The position numbers were made by a program, and so were the translations under genes. From contig NZ_CP156989.1 in assembly GCF_039880525.1 (NCBI RefSeq), forward strand, positions 1,550,001 through 1,614,000: DNA of 64,000 bases, given 5' to 3'. Every line of letters starts with the position of its first letter. Within the stretch, counting starts at the first letter, position 1. Below, one piece after another: positions 54,335-63,316 of this stretch. The stretch comes from Agrococcus sp. ProA11. Its GTDB lineage: Bacteria > Actinomycetota > Actinomycetes > Actinomycetales > Microbacteriaceae. The notes beneath the pieces were generated by a model, which was not told where the DNA came from, made no database searches, and saw nothing but the letters and a program-made list of their open reading frames with translations.

Positions 54335-55300
54335 GTGTCTGATCTCGCGAGCGCCGCTCGCTCCTCGCGCCTCGGTCCCGTCGCGATCGTCGTCGCCGCC
54401 GTCGCGCTCATCATCACCTGGAGCTCCGGCTTCGTCGGTGCGGAGCTGGCGACGCGCGCGAACGGCGAGCCTGTCACCGTGCTCGCCTGGCGCTTCGTCG
54501 TGCTCTCGTCGATCCTGCTCGTCGCGATGCTCGTCATGCGGCGCCGCTGGCCGCGATGGCAGAGCTGGGCGCGCCAGGGCGGTGTCGCCCTGCTGAGCCA
54601 GTTCGGCTACCTGCTGATGATCTTCGAGGGCGTGCGCTTCGGCGTCGATGGCGGCACAGCCGCCCTGATCGCGGCGCTGCAGCCGATGCTCGTCGCCACG
54701 GTCGCCGGTCGCTTCCTCGGTGAGCGCGCGAACGCGTGGATGTGGGTGGGCATGCTGGTCGGATTCGGCGGGGTCGCGCTCGTGGTGTCGGGGCAGCTCG
54801 GCCACACCGGGGCGCCGATCTGGGCGTATGCGCTGCCGGTCATCGGCGTGCTGTGCCTCGGCAGCGGCACCGTGCTGCAGCGGCGCTGGCACTCGCACGA
54901 CGACCTGCTGCAGACCCTCATGATGCACTCGGTCGTGGCGGGGGCTGCCTTCATGCTGGTCGCGGCTGTGCGAGGTCAGGCGGCGATGCCCGCGACGGCC
55001 GAGCTCTGGCTCGCGATCCTGTGGCTCGTGGGGATCTCGAGCCTCGGCGGCTACATGCTGTACGTGACGGTCACGCGCTCGCACGGCGCGACCTTCGTCA
55101 GCACGCTGCTCTACCTCACTCCCCCGACCACGATGCTCTGGGTCTGGCTGATGTTTGGCGTGCCCGTGTCGCTCCTGGGCCTGCTCGGCATGGCGGTCGC
55201 GGCCGTCGGCGTCGCGGTCGTGCTCACTGCGCAGCGCTGGGCCACGCACGCTACCGTCGAGCGACGTACCAGCAGACGCGCGAGCGAGGAGGCAGCATGA
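54335..55300 (+). CDS. EamA/DMT family transporter
   Basis: 321 aa, GTG 54335, ten helices in two EamA repeats. The first carries ITWSSGFVGAELATRANGEPVTVLAWRF and QFGYLLMIFEGVRFGVDGGTAALIAALQPMLVATVAGRFLGER, the second ALPVIGVLCLGSGTVLQRRW and TFVSTLLYLTPPTTMLWVWLMFG. Exporters or importers of small metabolites; substrate unknown. It overlaps the PAP2 phosphatase gene by ATGA. Confidence 0.92.
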   Translation: MSDLASAARSSRLGPVAIVVAAVALIITWSSGFVGAELATRANGEPVTVLAWRFVVLSSILLVAMLVMRRRWPRWQSWARQGGVALLSQFGYLLMIFEGVRFGVDGGTAALIAALQPMLVATVAGRFLGERANAWMWVGMLVGFGGVALVVSGQLGHTGAPIWAYALPVIGVLCLGSGTVLQRRWHSHDDLLQTLMMHSVVAGAAFMLVAAVRGQAAMPATAELWLAILWLVGISSLGGYMLYVTVTRSHGATFVSTLLYLTPPTTMLWVWLMFGVPVSLLGLLGMAVAAVGVAVVLTAQRWATHATVERRTSRRASEEAA

Positions 55301-56151
55301 CGCCGCAGCCGCCCGAGCCGCATGAGCAGCATGACGACTCGGCACCCGCGCCGGGGGCCGCCGCCGAGCGCCGCGAGGACACCTCGGTCGGCGGCGTGCA
55401 ACTCACCCGCTGGTCGTCGTGGGTCGGTCGCTGGATCGCGAAGCTCGGCCACCGCCTCGGCGACTGGCTGGGGCCCTATGCAGCGCTCGTCATCACGCTC
55501 GCGATCGGCGCAGCCATCACGTCGGCGCTCACCTACCTCGCCGCTGCCGTCTACGAGGCGGTGACGGATGAGGACGGCGTGGCAGGCATCGACCGCCCCG
55601 TGCTCGACGCGATCCTCACCATCCGGGAACCGGGGGCGGATGCGTTCATCACCGGCTTCACGGATCTCGCGGGCACCATCGGCATGCCGCTCATCGCGGT
55701 GTCGGCGCTGCTGATCCTGAGCATCCGGCGCCGTTCGTGGACGCCGGCCGTGCTCGTCGTTGCCACGGGCATCGGCTCGCTGCTCATGACCGTCGCCGGC
55801 AAGTCGCTCATCGGCCGCGACCGGCCGCCGATCGCCGACGCCGTGCCGCCGTACGAGATCTCGGCGTCGTTCCCGAGCGGCCACACGCTGAACGCGGTGG
55901 CGCTGCTCGGCGTCATTGCCTACCTGCTGATCCTGCGTCGCGAGAGCGCGCTCGCACGCGCGGGGATCGTCCTAGTCGCCGTCGCCGCGACCATCCTGGT
56001 CGCCGCGAGCCGCGTCTACCTCGGCCACCACTGGGTGACCGACGTGGTCGCCGGGTGGCTGCTGGGTGCCGCGTGGCTGGCGCTCGTGATCACGGCGCAT
56101 CGCATCTATCTCACCGTGCGGGTGCGACGCCAAGCGCGGGCCGCCGCCTGA
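55297..56151 (+). CDS. PAP2 family phosphatase
   Basis: 284 aa from ATG 55297, with an acidic N terminus and about six helices. The three phosphatase motifs are present: KSLIGRDRPP, FPSGHT and SRVYLGHHWVTD. Such enzymes dephosphorylate lipid phosphates such as undecaprenyl pyrophosphate or phosphatidate at the outer membrane face. Coupled to the EamA gene. No signal peptide beyond the first helix. Confidence 0.93.
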   Translation: MTPQPPEPHEQHDDSAPAPGAAAERREDTSVGGVQLTRWSSWVGRWIAKLGHRLGDWLGPYAALVITLAIGAAITSALTYLAAAVYEAVTDEDGVAGIDRPVLDAILTIREPGADAFITGFTDLAGTIGMPLIAVSALLILSIRRRSWTPAVLVVATGIGSLLMTVAGKSLIGRDRPPIADAVPPYEISASFPSGHTLNAVALLGVIAYLLILRRESALARAGIVLVAVAATILVAASRVYLGHHWVTDVVAGWLLGAAWLALVITAHRIYLTVRVRRQARAAA

Positions 56152-56168
56152 GCCAGCCGCGGCACCGG

Positions 56169-56243
56169 TCGGGGCGACAGGATTCGAACCTGCGACCTCC
56201 CGCCCCCAAAGCGGGCGCTCTAGCCAAGCTGAGCTACGCCCCG
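56169..56243 (-). tRNA. tRNA-Pro (UGG)
   Basis: Cloverleaf on the minus strand: acceptor CGGGGCG/CGCCCCG with discriminator A, D-arm GTAGCTCAGCTTGGCTAGAGC, anticodon stem CCCGC/GCGGG with loop TTTGGGG (anticodon TGG), and T-arm GGTTCGAATCC. CCA is not encoded. Confidence 0.95.
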
Positions 56244-56452
56244 TAGGGATCGCTCCCGTACGACAGGCGAGTCTATCCGCGTTCGCGGACCCCTTCCGCA
56301 CTCGGCGACCCGGTGCACCGGGTCCGATTCGGCGGAAGAGGTCCGCAAGGTCCGGGAGGCCTACAGGGAGCGAGCGGATGCTCGTCGACGCGCCTGTGCG
56401 GCGGGGCTCACACCGCTGCGCGGCACAGCGTTGCTCGCCCGGCGGCCGAAAC

Positions 56453-56472
56453 TGAACACGTTCAGGTATCAT
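56453..56472 (+). promoter_or_regulatory. Promoter and operator of TetR gene
   Basis: TGAAC-AC-GTTCA is a 5-bp inverted repeat (56453-56464) directly before the -10 hexamer TATCAT (56467-56472). The hexamer lies 7 bases before GTG 56479, giving a leaderless transcript. Autorepression is likely. Confidence 0.65.
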
Positions 56473-56478
56473 CGGGCC

Positions 56479-57195
56479 GTGAGCGAATCCCCGGTGACGT
56501 TTCGGCTGTCTGGTCCAAAGCCCGAGACGAAGGGCGCGCGCACCGCTACGCGCATCCGCGAGGTCGCACAGACCGCCCTCCGCGAGGACGGCTGGCACGC
56601 GACGACCATGCGCGGGATCGCCCAGCGCGCCGGTGTCTCCCCCGGCACGATCTACCTGTCGCTGCCCTCGAAAGAGCACGTGCTGCTCGACCTCTACGAC
56701 GACACGGTCGCGCGGATCGACGCTCGCGCTCGCATGGCGCTCGATGGCGTGCGGCCCTTCGCCGACCGCATGACGATCGTGCTCGGCGCCGCGCTCGAGG
56801 AGATCGCGCCCTTCCACCGCGTGGCCGCCGAGGCGATTGGGCACGCGATCAGCCTCGACTCCCCTGTCAGCCCCTTCGGCGAGCAGTCGTCGCAACCCCG
56901 CGCCGCAATGATCACGCTCTTTCGAGACGTCGTCGACGCATCCGACCTGCGCGCCGACCGGCAACTCGTCGACGAGCTCCCCGAGCTGCTCTGGGGACTG
57001 CTGATCGCGGGAATGCTCGCCTGGAGCTCGGATCGCAGCCGCGGCCAGCGGCGCACCCGGGCGCTCGTCGCACAGGCCGTGCCGATGCTTGATCGGATGC
57101 TCCGCGTCTCTGCTGTGCCACTGCTGCGATCGCAGGTTCGCGACGTGGTCGCCCTCGCGGCCGCCGTCAAGGAACTTCCGCGTGACGATGCGTGA
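56479..57195 (+). CDS. TetR family transcriptional regulator
   Basis: 238 aa from GTG 56479. HTH: TATRIREVAQTALREDGWHATTMRGIAQRAGVSPGTIYLSLPSKEHVL. The helical ligand-binding domain follows with a long C-terminal part. The GTG sits right after a -10 box, consistent with leaderless translation. The next gene overlaps its end by 14 bp. The target is unknown. Confidence 0.92.
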   Translation: MSESPVTFRLSGPKPETKGARTATRIREVAQTALREDGWHATTMRGIAQRAGVSPGTIYLSLPSKEHVLLDLYDDTVARIDARARMALDGVRPFADRMTIVLGAALEEIAPFHRVAAEAIGHAISLDSPVSPFGEQSSQPRAAMITLFRDVVDASDLRADRQLVDELPELLWGLLIAGMLAWSSDRSRGQRRTRALVAQAVPMLDRMLRVSAVPLLRSQVRDVVALAAAVKELPRDDA

Positions 57196-57622
57196 GCGCT
57201 ACGGGTGGCGCGACCCGGCAGCACACGAGTGGACGGCAGGCGACATCGCTTTCGGATGGCTGGTGGGCGCCGGCGTTCTGCTGGCGGGGTCCCTCGTGGT
57301 CGGGGTGGTGATGGCCGGCTCGGCCGCCGTCATCGTCATGCTCTTCGGAGCGATCATCGGCCTGCCCACGCTCACGGTCTACGGCATCCCCGTCGCCATC
57401 GCGGCGGCCTCTGCGCTGCGCCGCGTCCGGAACGAATTCGTGCACGTGATCGTATTCGCATTGCTCGGAGCGCTCGGCGGGGCGCTCGCGGGGCTCGCGT
57501 CGGCGGAGCCAGTCGGGTCGGGGTGGGCGATCGTGACGCCCATGATCGTCGTCGGCGCCGTCACCGCGGTGCTCGCTCGCGCGCTCGCGCACGACAGAGC
57601 CATGCGCACCCGCGGCGCATGA
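57182..57622 (+). CDS. Hypothetical membrane protein
   Basis: 146 aa from GTG 57182, preceded by AAGGA at 8-base spacing; ATG 57188 is an alternative. Four hydrophobic helices: FGWLVGAGVLLAGSLVVGVVM, AAVIVMLFGAIIGLPTLTVYG, FVHVIVFALLGALGGALAGLA and WAIVTPMIVVGAVTAVLARAL. N-terminal RERYGWRDPAAHEWTAGD is polar. Overlaps the TetR gene end, so it is coexpressed and may be the regulated target. No family recognised. Confidence 0.75.
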   Translation: MTMRERYGWRDPAAHEWTAGDIAFGWLVGAGVLLAGSLVVGVVMAGSAAVIVMLFGAIIGLPTLTVYGIPVAIAAASALRRVRNEFVHVIVFALLGALGGALAGLASAEPVGSGWAIVTPMIVVGAVTAVLARALAHDRAMRTRGA

Positions 57623-57640
57623 CCGAGCGGCGCCGTCGCG

Positions 57641-59053
57641 CTACAGCGTCCGCTCGCGGATCATCCTGGTGAGTTCGCGGCCCGAATCCTTCACCGTGCG
57701 CTCCTGCGTGTCGTAGTCGACCCGCACGATCCCGAACCGCTTGTGGTAGCCCCAGGCCCACTCGTAGTTGTCGAGCAGCGACCAGTACATGTAGCCCTTG
57801 ACCGGCACCCCTGCGTCGATCGCGTCGAGCACGGCACCGACGTGCGAGCGCAGGAAGTCGACCCGCTCGGTGTCGTGGATGCGCGCCTCGCCCGTGGCCG
57901 CATCCGTCGTCACCTCGTCGTCGAAGGCCGCGCCGTTCTCGGTCACCCACAGCTCGATGCCCTTGGGCCCGGTGTACTGCTCGTGGAGACGCTGCAGCAG
58001 CGCCGTGAGGCCGGAAGGATTGACCTCCCATCCCATCGACGTCGTCGGCACATCGCGCGGATGCACGTGCACGCCCTCGGCGGCCGGATACGGGCTCGCG
58101 ATGGCGCGGTCGGTCGGCGCGTCGTTGACGACGGGCACCGCTGGCACCTCGTACGAGACGACGTCGTCGTGGTAGTAGTTCACGCCCAGCACGTCGATGG
58201 GCGCGGCGATGATCTCCAGGTCGCCCGGCTGCACCACGGCGTCGAGGCCGAGGTGGTCGACGTCGGCGAGCAGCGACTCCGGGTAGGCGCCGAGCGTGAT
58301 GGGCTCGATGAAGAAGCGGTTGTACTGGTCGTCGAGGCGGCGGGCGGCATCACGGTCGGATGCGCTGGCCGCGTCGAGCGGCTCGGCAGGCTGGAAGTTG
58401 AGGGTGATGCCGAGGCGCTCGGCACCGGCATCCCGCAGCGCCGTGACCGCCATGCCGTGCGCGAGCAGCAGGTGATGCGCCGCTTGGAGCCCCGCTTCGA
58501 TGCTCTGCCTGCCGGGCGCGTGGGCGCCCGCGGTGTAGGAGAGGAACGACGAGCACCACGGCTCGTTCATGGTCGTCCAGTTCGTGACCCGGTCGCCGAG
58601 CGTCTCGTGCACCGTGAGCGCGTAGTCCACGAAGCGGTGCGCCGTGTCGCGGTTCGTCCAACCGCCATCGTCCTCCAGCACCTGCGGCAGATCCCAGTGG
58701 TAGAGGGTCAGCCACGGCAGGATGTCGGCGTCGAGCAGCTCGTCCACGAGCCGCGAGTAGAAGTCGAGGCCCTTCGGGTTCGGCGCGCCGCCGTCGGGCC
58801 GCACGCGCGCCCAGCTCGTCGAGAACCGGTAGGTCTGCAGACCGAGATCGCGCATGAGCGCGACGTCCGCGGGCATCCGATGGTAGTGATCGCACGCCAC
58901 ATCGCCGTTGTGCGCGTCGATGACGGCGCCCGGCACGCGCGCGAAGGTGTCCCAGATGCTGGGGCGCCGGCCGTCCTCGGCCGCGGCGCCCTCGATCTGG
59001 TAGGCAGCGGTCGCGCCGCCGAGGATGAGGTCAGAAGGGATGCTGCGTTGCAC
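57641..59053 (-). CDS. GH1 family beta-glucosidase
   Basis: 470 aa, GTG 59053, normal GH1 length. Begins LILGGATAAYQIEGAAAEDGRRPSIWDTFARVPG; acid/base Glu in NWTTMNEPWCSSF near residue 163 and the nucleophile Glu in ELWVTENGAAF near residue 369; WSLLDNYEWAWGYHKRFGIVRVDYD near the C terminus is the aglycone-site signature. It is cytoplasmic (no signal peptide) and hydrolyses beta-glucosides, possibly imported disaccharides. No transporter is adjacent. Confidence 0.95.
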   Translation of the reverse strand: MQRSIPSDLILGGATAAYQIEGAAAEDGRRPSIWDTFARVPGAVIDAHNGDVACDHYHRMPADVALMRDLGLQTYRFSTSWARVRPDGGAPNPKGLDFYSRLVDELLDADILPWLTLYHWDLPQVLEDDGGWTNRDTAHRFVDYALTVHETLGDRVTNWTTMNEPWCSSFLSYTAGAHAPGRQSIEAGLQAAHHLLLAHGMAVTALRDAGAERLGITLNFQPAEPLDAASASDRDAARRLDDQYNRFFIEPITLGAYPESLLADVDHLGLDAVVQPGDLEIIAAPIDVLGVNYYHDDVVSYEVPAVPVVNDAPTDRAIASPYPAAEGVHVHPRDVPTTSMGWEVNPSGLTALLQRLHEQYTGPKGIELWVTENGAAFDDEVTTDAATGEARIHDTERVDFLRSHVGAVLDAIDAGVPVKGYMYWSLLDNYEWAWGYHKRFGIVRVDYDTQERTVKDSGRELTRMIRERTL

Positions 59054-59132
59054 GCCACGAGCGTATCCCGCCGGAGCGTGCCCGCGGATGCGGTAAGTTC
59101 TTGGAGTCCCACCGCACGTGTGCGCGGGGCGC

Positions 59133-59206
59133 GCGGGCGTAGCTCAATGGTAGAGCCTCAGTCTTCCAAACTGATTACGCGGGTTCGATTCCCGTCGCCC
59201 GCTCCA
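59133..59206 (+). tRNA. tRNA-Gly (UCC)
   Basis: Acceptor GCGGGCG/CGCCCGC, D-arm TAGCTCAATGGTAGAGC, anticodon loop CTTCCAA (anticodon TCC), T-arm GGGTTCGATTCCC, discriminator T and an encoded CCA. Confidence 0.96.
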
Positions 59207-59345
59207 CTCCCTCTCCGCCCGCACCCTCTCCGCCCGCACCGCTCGCTCGGCTCGCGTCCGCTCGCGGGCACCGGTTCTCCACAGGCCGTTCACGATCGGG
59301 CCGACCGACCGCATCCATGTCAGTGGCCGGGTGTTCACTGCAGGC

Positions 59346-60893
59346 ATGGACGAAGCAGTCATCGACGCGGAGAGCTACATCGCAGCCATCCGCGCTGGTG
59401 CGATCGATCCGTTCGGCGCATCGGCTGACGAGCTCAGCGCCGCGCTCGACGACGCGCTCCGTGCCGAGAGCGAGCTGATGGCCTCGTTGACCGATGCGGA
59501 GGTCGAAGCTTGCTTCCGCGCCGGCACCAGCCCATCGCCGACTCCGGTGCCCGAGTCGCCCGTGCTGCAGCGGCTGCGACTCGACGCCGAGTTCACCGGC
59601 AGGCTGAAGTCCCTTGCGCAGCAGACCGCGCGCATCGAGGGCGAGCGCCGCGCGCTCATGGCTGCGCACATGCAGCGAGCCCTCGACGAGCAGAACGCGT
59701 CGACGGCGGTGCGCGAGTTGGCCTCCATCGCTGCGGTCGAGCTGCGGCAGAGCCCGCGCGGCGTCGAGCGAGGCATGACCGACGCATGGCGTCTCGTGCG
59801 GGAGCTGCCGCTCGTGCATGAGGCCGCCAAGGCCGGCCGGATCGCCTCGGGTCACCTGCGGGTGATCGAGCAGGAGACGCGAGCCCTCCGCTCGGACGAC
59901 ACGGTCGACGCCGACCAGCTCCGCGCCGTCGAGTCCGAGCTCGTCGACATCGCCGAGACGACGACACCGGGCACCCTGGCCCGGCGGGCGAAGCGCATCG
60001 TGGATCGAGCGCTCCCGACACCGTTGCAGCAGCGCCACGAGGTCGCCAACGAGCAGCGCAAGATCGAGGTGTTCGACGCCGGCGACGGTATGAGCGACAT
60101 CATCGGTCGCGTGCCCGCTGTGCTGGCGGCGGGCATCATGGATCGCTGCACCCAGGCCGCTCGCGGCAAGGCCAAGGACGACCCCCGCACCTTCGACCAG
60201 GTCCGCGCTGATGCCTTCTGCGAGCTGCTGCTGGGCGGTGTGGTGCCGGAAGGCCTGCACGGCACCGCGATGCTGACCGCACATGTATCGGTCATGGTGC
60301 CCGCGATGGAGCTCCTGCACGCCGAGGGAACGCCCGAGCTCGGCTTCCCCGCCTCGCTCGACGGCAAGACACTCGTCGATCGCGACACCGCGCGCCGTCT
60401 GGCCGGCGGCGAGCGCGTGTGGGAGCGCCTCTTCACCGACCCGGTCACCGGCGTCGCCGTGACCGTCGACACCTACCGCCCCAGCGCCGAGCAGCGGCGC
60501 TGGCTGCAGGCGCGCGACGGCGGATGCCGTGCCCCCAACTGCGGATGTCGTGGCACGATCGGCGACCTCGACCACACCCTCGACTGGGCCAAGGGCGGCA
60601 CGACGTCCATCGACAATCTCGCGGTGCTCTGCCGACGCGATCACACGCTCAAGCACTCCTCGCGATGGTCGATGCGACAGCTCGACCACGGCGTCATCGA
60701 GTGGACGACGCCGCTCGGCGACGTCGTCACCACCGTGCCAGAGCCCGTCGGGCCCACCTTCGCCGATCCCGATCCACCGCCCGGCGACGGTCCGCCCAGT
60801 GACGGTCCGCCCGCGAACCCGCCGCGCGCCGAGGCGTGGGGTGCGGCCGAGCTCGGCCCCGCCGGCACAGCACCGCCCGGCCTGCCCTTCTGA
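59346..60893 (+). CDS. DUF222 / HNH endonuclease family protein
   Basis: 515 aa from ATG 59346. The long N-terminal DUF222 region (residues 1-360) has ADELSAALDDALRAESELM and ARIEGERRALMAAHMQRAL. The C-terminal HNH nuclease reads RWLQARDGGCRAPNCG, then LDHTLDWAKGGTTSIDNLAVLCRRDHTLKH, containing the Cys pair, catalytic His and Asn. The end is Pro-rich and disordered. Dozens of such paralogues occur per actinobacterial genome, many linked to inteins or mobile DNA; the role of this one is unknown. Confidence 0.93.
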   Translation: MDEAVIDAESYIAAIRAGAIDPFGASADELSAALDDALRAESELMASLTDAEVEACFRAGTSPSPTPVPESPVLQRLRLDAEFTGRLKSLAQQTARIEGERRALMAAHMQRALDEQNASTAVRELASIAAVELRQSPRGVERGMTDAWRLVRELPLVHEAAKAGRIASGHLRVIEQETRALRSDDTVDADQLRAVESELVDIAETTTPGTLARRAKRIVDRALPTPLQQRHEVANEQRKIEVFDAGDGMSDIIGRVPAVLAAGIMDRCTQAARGKAKDDPRTFDQVRADAFCELLLGGVVPEGLHGTAMLTAHVSVMVPAMELLHAEGTPELGFPASLDGKTLVDRDTARRLAGGERVWERLFTDPVTGVAVTVDTYRPSAEQRRWLQARDGGCRAPNCGCRGTIGDLDHTLDWAKGGTTSIDNLAVLCRRDHTLKHSSRWSMRQLDHGVIEWTTPLGDVVTTVPEPVGPTFADPDPPPGDGPPSDGPPANPPRAEAWGAAELGPAGTAPPGLPF

Positions 60894-60925
60894 TCGTCAC
60901 AGCCGCGGGCGATAGCGTGCATGCC

Positions 60926-61576
60926 GTGTCCAGGCTCGTCTCTCGTCAACGCTCACGCGGCTCCAGCCGGCTCGGCGCCGCCCTCGTGGCGGCGGTCGCG
61001 CTGTCGCTCGCCGCGTGCGTCGCGATGCCGCCGACGACCCCCGAGGATCCGGCGATCCCCGCCAGCCCGACACCGGTGTTCACCGACCTCGCTCCCCCGC
61101 CGACGACCAACGGACCGTCAGATCCGCCCGTACCCACGACGGAGCCCGGCGAACTCGCCTACGGCGACACCGCGACCATTCACACCGAGCGCGGCTCCAC
61201 GTGGGAGGTCACCGTGCTCGGCTCGACCGATCCCGCTGACAGCCTCGCGGCCCAGACGGGCTCCGTGCCGCGAGCGGGCGAGCGCTTCGTGATCATGGAT
61301 CTCGAGATCGCGAACGTCGGCGTCATCACCACGCATCCGATGCACGACATGACCTTCGGCTACCAGCCCGACGGCGGGCCGATCGCCGACCAGAACTCGG
61401 CATCGATTGCGGCGGCGCCGAACGACCTGGGCTACATCTGGGAGTTCGCGCCCGGCGACCGCGAGGTCGTGCAGGTGATCGTCTCGGTTCGGGAGGATGC
61501 GGCCAGCACCGGCTCGTGGATCATCAGCCCCACGCAGAGCACGCAGGACGGCTCGCGGCTGTACCGCTGGCGCTGA
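60926..61576 (+). CDS. DUF4352-like lipoprotein
   Basis: 216 aa from GTG 60926; GTG 60917 is an alternative. A strong basic N region (RLVSRQRSRGSSRLG) precedes a hydrophobic core ending in lipobox SLAAC. A Pro/Thr linker leads to an immunoglobulin-like fold with GERFVIMDLEIANVGVI, close to DUF4352/telokin-like extracellular domains. GATAGC sits where a -10 for a leaderless transcript would lie. Function is unknown. Confidence 0.8.
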   Translation: MSRLVSRQRSRGSSRLGAALVAAVALSLAACVAMPPTTPEDPAIPASPTPVFTDLAPPPTTNGPSDPPVPTTEPGELAYGDTATIHTERGSTWEVTVLGSTDPADSLAAQTGSVPRAGERFVIMDLEIANVGVITTHPMHDMTFGYQPDGGPIADQNSASIAAAPNDLGYIWEFAPGDREVVQVIVSVREDAASTGSWIISPTQSTQDGSRLYRWR

Positions 61577-61599
61577 GGCGCGACCGGTCTCGACCCGCC

Positions 61600-61758
61600 G
61601 GTCGAGGAGGTGACGGGCGCAGCCCGGCACCGTCACGAGACCACCGGCGAGCGACCGCCCGGTCTCGTGACGCGCGCGGCTGCGCCGCGCGCTCCTCGAC
61701 CTACGGAACACACCACCGGTCTCGTGACGCGCGCGGCTGCGCCGCACGCTCCTCGACC
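61600..61758. repeat. Family A repeats, both orientations
   Basis: One forward copy (61600-61642) and two reverse copies (61661-61701 and 61718-61758) of the GGTCGAGGAGCG...CGTCACGAGACC element, with inner hairpin GCGCGGCTGCGCCGCGC, between convergent genes. Confidence 0.85.
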
Positions 61759-61768
61759 TACGAGTGGG

Positions 61769-62800
61769 CTACAGCTGGCAGCCGGGGCACCAGTAGAGCT
61801 TGCGGCCCTGCATGGTCTCGAGCGCGATCGGGGTGCCGCACCGGCGGCACGGAAGTCCCTCGCGCTTGTAGACCCAGTGCCGGTCGGCGCGGTTCGCGAG
61901 CGCCGCCTCCCGCTTGACGCCTCGCAGCCCATCGATCGTGAGCATCTGCCCGGTCTCGACGCCGATGCGCAGCAGCTTCACCCAGTCGCGCCAGAGTCCA
62001 CGCAGTTCATCGTCCGTCAGCTGGCTGCCGGGCCGGTGCGGATCGATCCGCCCGCGGAACAGCAGCTCCGCCCGGTAGACATTGCCGATCCCGGCGACGA
62101 CCGACTGATCCATGAGCAGCTGCCCGATCGACTGGTTCGACCGAGAGGCGCGCGCAACGAAGCGATCCTCGGCCTGCGCCCGCGTCTCGGTGAGCGCCTG
62201 CGGATCCGGCCCGAGCCTCGCGGCGAGCGCATGCACCTGCGCGTCGTCGAGCACCTCGCACACCGTCGGGCCGCGCAGGTCGGCGACCGCCATGGAGGTG
62301 AGGATGCGCACCCGGACCTGACCGACGGGCTCCGGCGGGAAGTCCACGGCCTCGCTCACGCGCTCCTGCTCCCCCGCCCGTAGCCGCGCGAGCCGCGGCG
62401 CGCCGATGGAGGCGATCGAGTCCTCGTGCTCGCCGTCGACGCCGGCACCGGTACCGGCACCGACACCGACACCGCGCATGCCTGTCTGGCCCATGCGGGC
62501 AGCCCCGACAGCAGCCCTCGACGCGAGGATCGTGGGGTCGACCGAGATCGCACCCGCGAAGTCCCACGCGCCGTAGATGCCCAGGTGCACGTGCAGCACG
62601 CGCTCCGGGTCGGCGGGCGTGCCGTCGAACCCCAGCAGCAGGTGCTTGCCGATCGCCTGCGACGACGTCATCGCTCGCCCGTCGAGCTCTGCCGCTCCCA
62701 CCTCGAACCGCCCCTGCGGGCTCGACACCGCTGCCGTGCTGCCGACGAAGTTCGCGCCGAACTGGCGTGCGATGCGATGGACGGAATGCCCCTCAGGCAT
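61769..62800 (-). CDS. Fpg/Nei family DNA glycosylase (endonuclease VIII type)
   Basis: 343 aa. MPEGHSVHRIARQF gives the catalytic Pro and Glu; ESIxNVYRAELLFRGRIDPHRPG-like stretch GIGNVYRAELLFRGRIDPHRPG holds the H2TH region. The C-terminal zinc finger is PCRRCGTPIALETMQGRKLYWCPGCQ, with four Cys. SVHR at position 6-9 marks the actinobacterial Nei2 group, which removes oxidised pyrimidines. An insert of about 35 residues after residue 110 (GVGVGAGTGAGVDGEHEDS) is encoded by a 6-bp repeat at about 62443-62474 and breaks the usual domain. Confidence 0.93.
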   Translation of the reverse strand: MPEGHSVHRIARQFGANFVGSTAAVSSPQGRFEVGAAELDGRAMTSSQAIGKHLLLGFDGTPADPERVLHVHLGIYGAWDFAGAISVDPTILASRAAVGAARMGQTGMRGVGVGAGTGAGVDGEHEDSIASIGAPRLARLRAGEQERVSEAVDFPPEPVGQVRVRILTSMAVADLRGPTVCEVLDDAQVHALAARLGPDPQALTETRAQAEDRFVARASRSNQSIGQLLMDQSVVAGIGNVYRAELLFRGRIDPHRPGSQLTDDELRGLWRDWVKLLRIGVETGQMLTIDGLRGVKREAALANRADRHWVYKREGLPCRRCGTPIALETMQGRKLYWCPGCQL

Positions 62801-62830
62801 CAGACTCCTCAGGCATGGACCCCTCAGGCA

Positions 62831-63316
62831 TCAGACGATCTCGTGGCCGGCGATGGCGCCCGTCGTCTCGTACTCCCCGAGCTGCGCGATGCGGCGCGCG
62901 TGGCGCTCCGCTCCCGAGAACGGTGTCGCGATGAAGGCGTCGATGATCTCGAGCATCTCCGGCTCGCTGTGCTGCCGAGCGCCGACCGCGACGACGTTCG
63001 CGTCGTTGTGCTCCCTGGCGAGCTGCGCGGTCGCGAGGCTCCACGCGAGCGCCGCGCGGGCCCCCTCGACCTTGTTCGCCGCCATCTGCTCGCCGTTGCC
63101 CGAGCCGCCGAAGACGACAGCCAGTGCGTCGACGCCTGCGCGCTGGTCCGCGACCACGGCACGCGCCGCGTTGATGCAGAACGCCGGGTAGTCGTCCTCG
63201 GCGTCGTAGGCAGTGGGGCCGTGATCGACGACCTCGTGCCCGTTGCCGGCGAGATGCTCGACGAGCCGCTTCGACATCTCGAAGCCTGCGTGGTCAGTCG
63301 CGACGTGGATGCGCAT
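62831..63316 (-). CDS. rpiB: Ribose-5-phosphate isomerase B
   Basis: 161 aa. DHAGFEMSKRLVEHL and VFGGSGNGEQMAANKVEGARAAL are the RpiB signatures; the GSGNGEQ form, with Glu where E. coli has the catalytic Cys loop, is the Mycobacterium type. It interconverts ribose and ribulose 5-phosphate. It starts one base inside the DsbA-like gene stop (TGATG). The glycosylase gene follows 31 bp downstream. Confidence 0.95.
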   Translation of the reverse strand: MRIHVATDHAGFEMSKRLVEHLAGNGHEVVDHGPTAYDAEDDYPAFCINAARAVVADQRAGVDALAVVFGGSGNGEQMAANKVEGARAALAWSLATAQLAREHNDANVVAVGARQHSEPEMLEIIDAFIATPFSGAERHARRIAQLGEYETTGAIAGHEIV

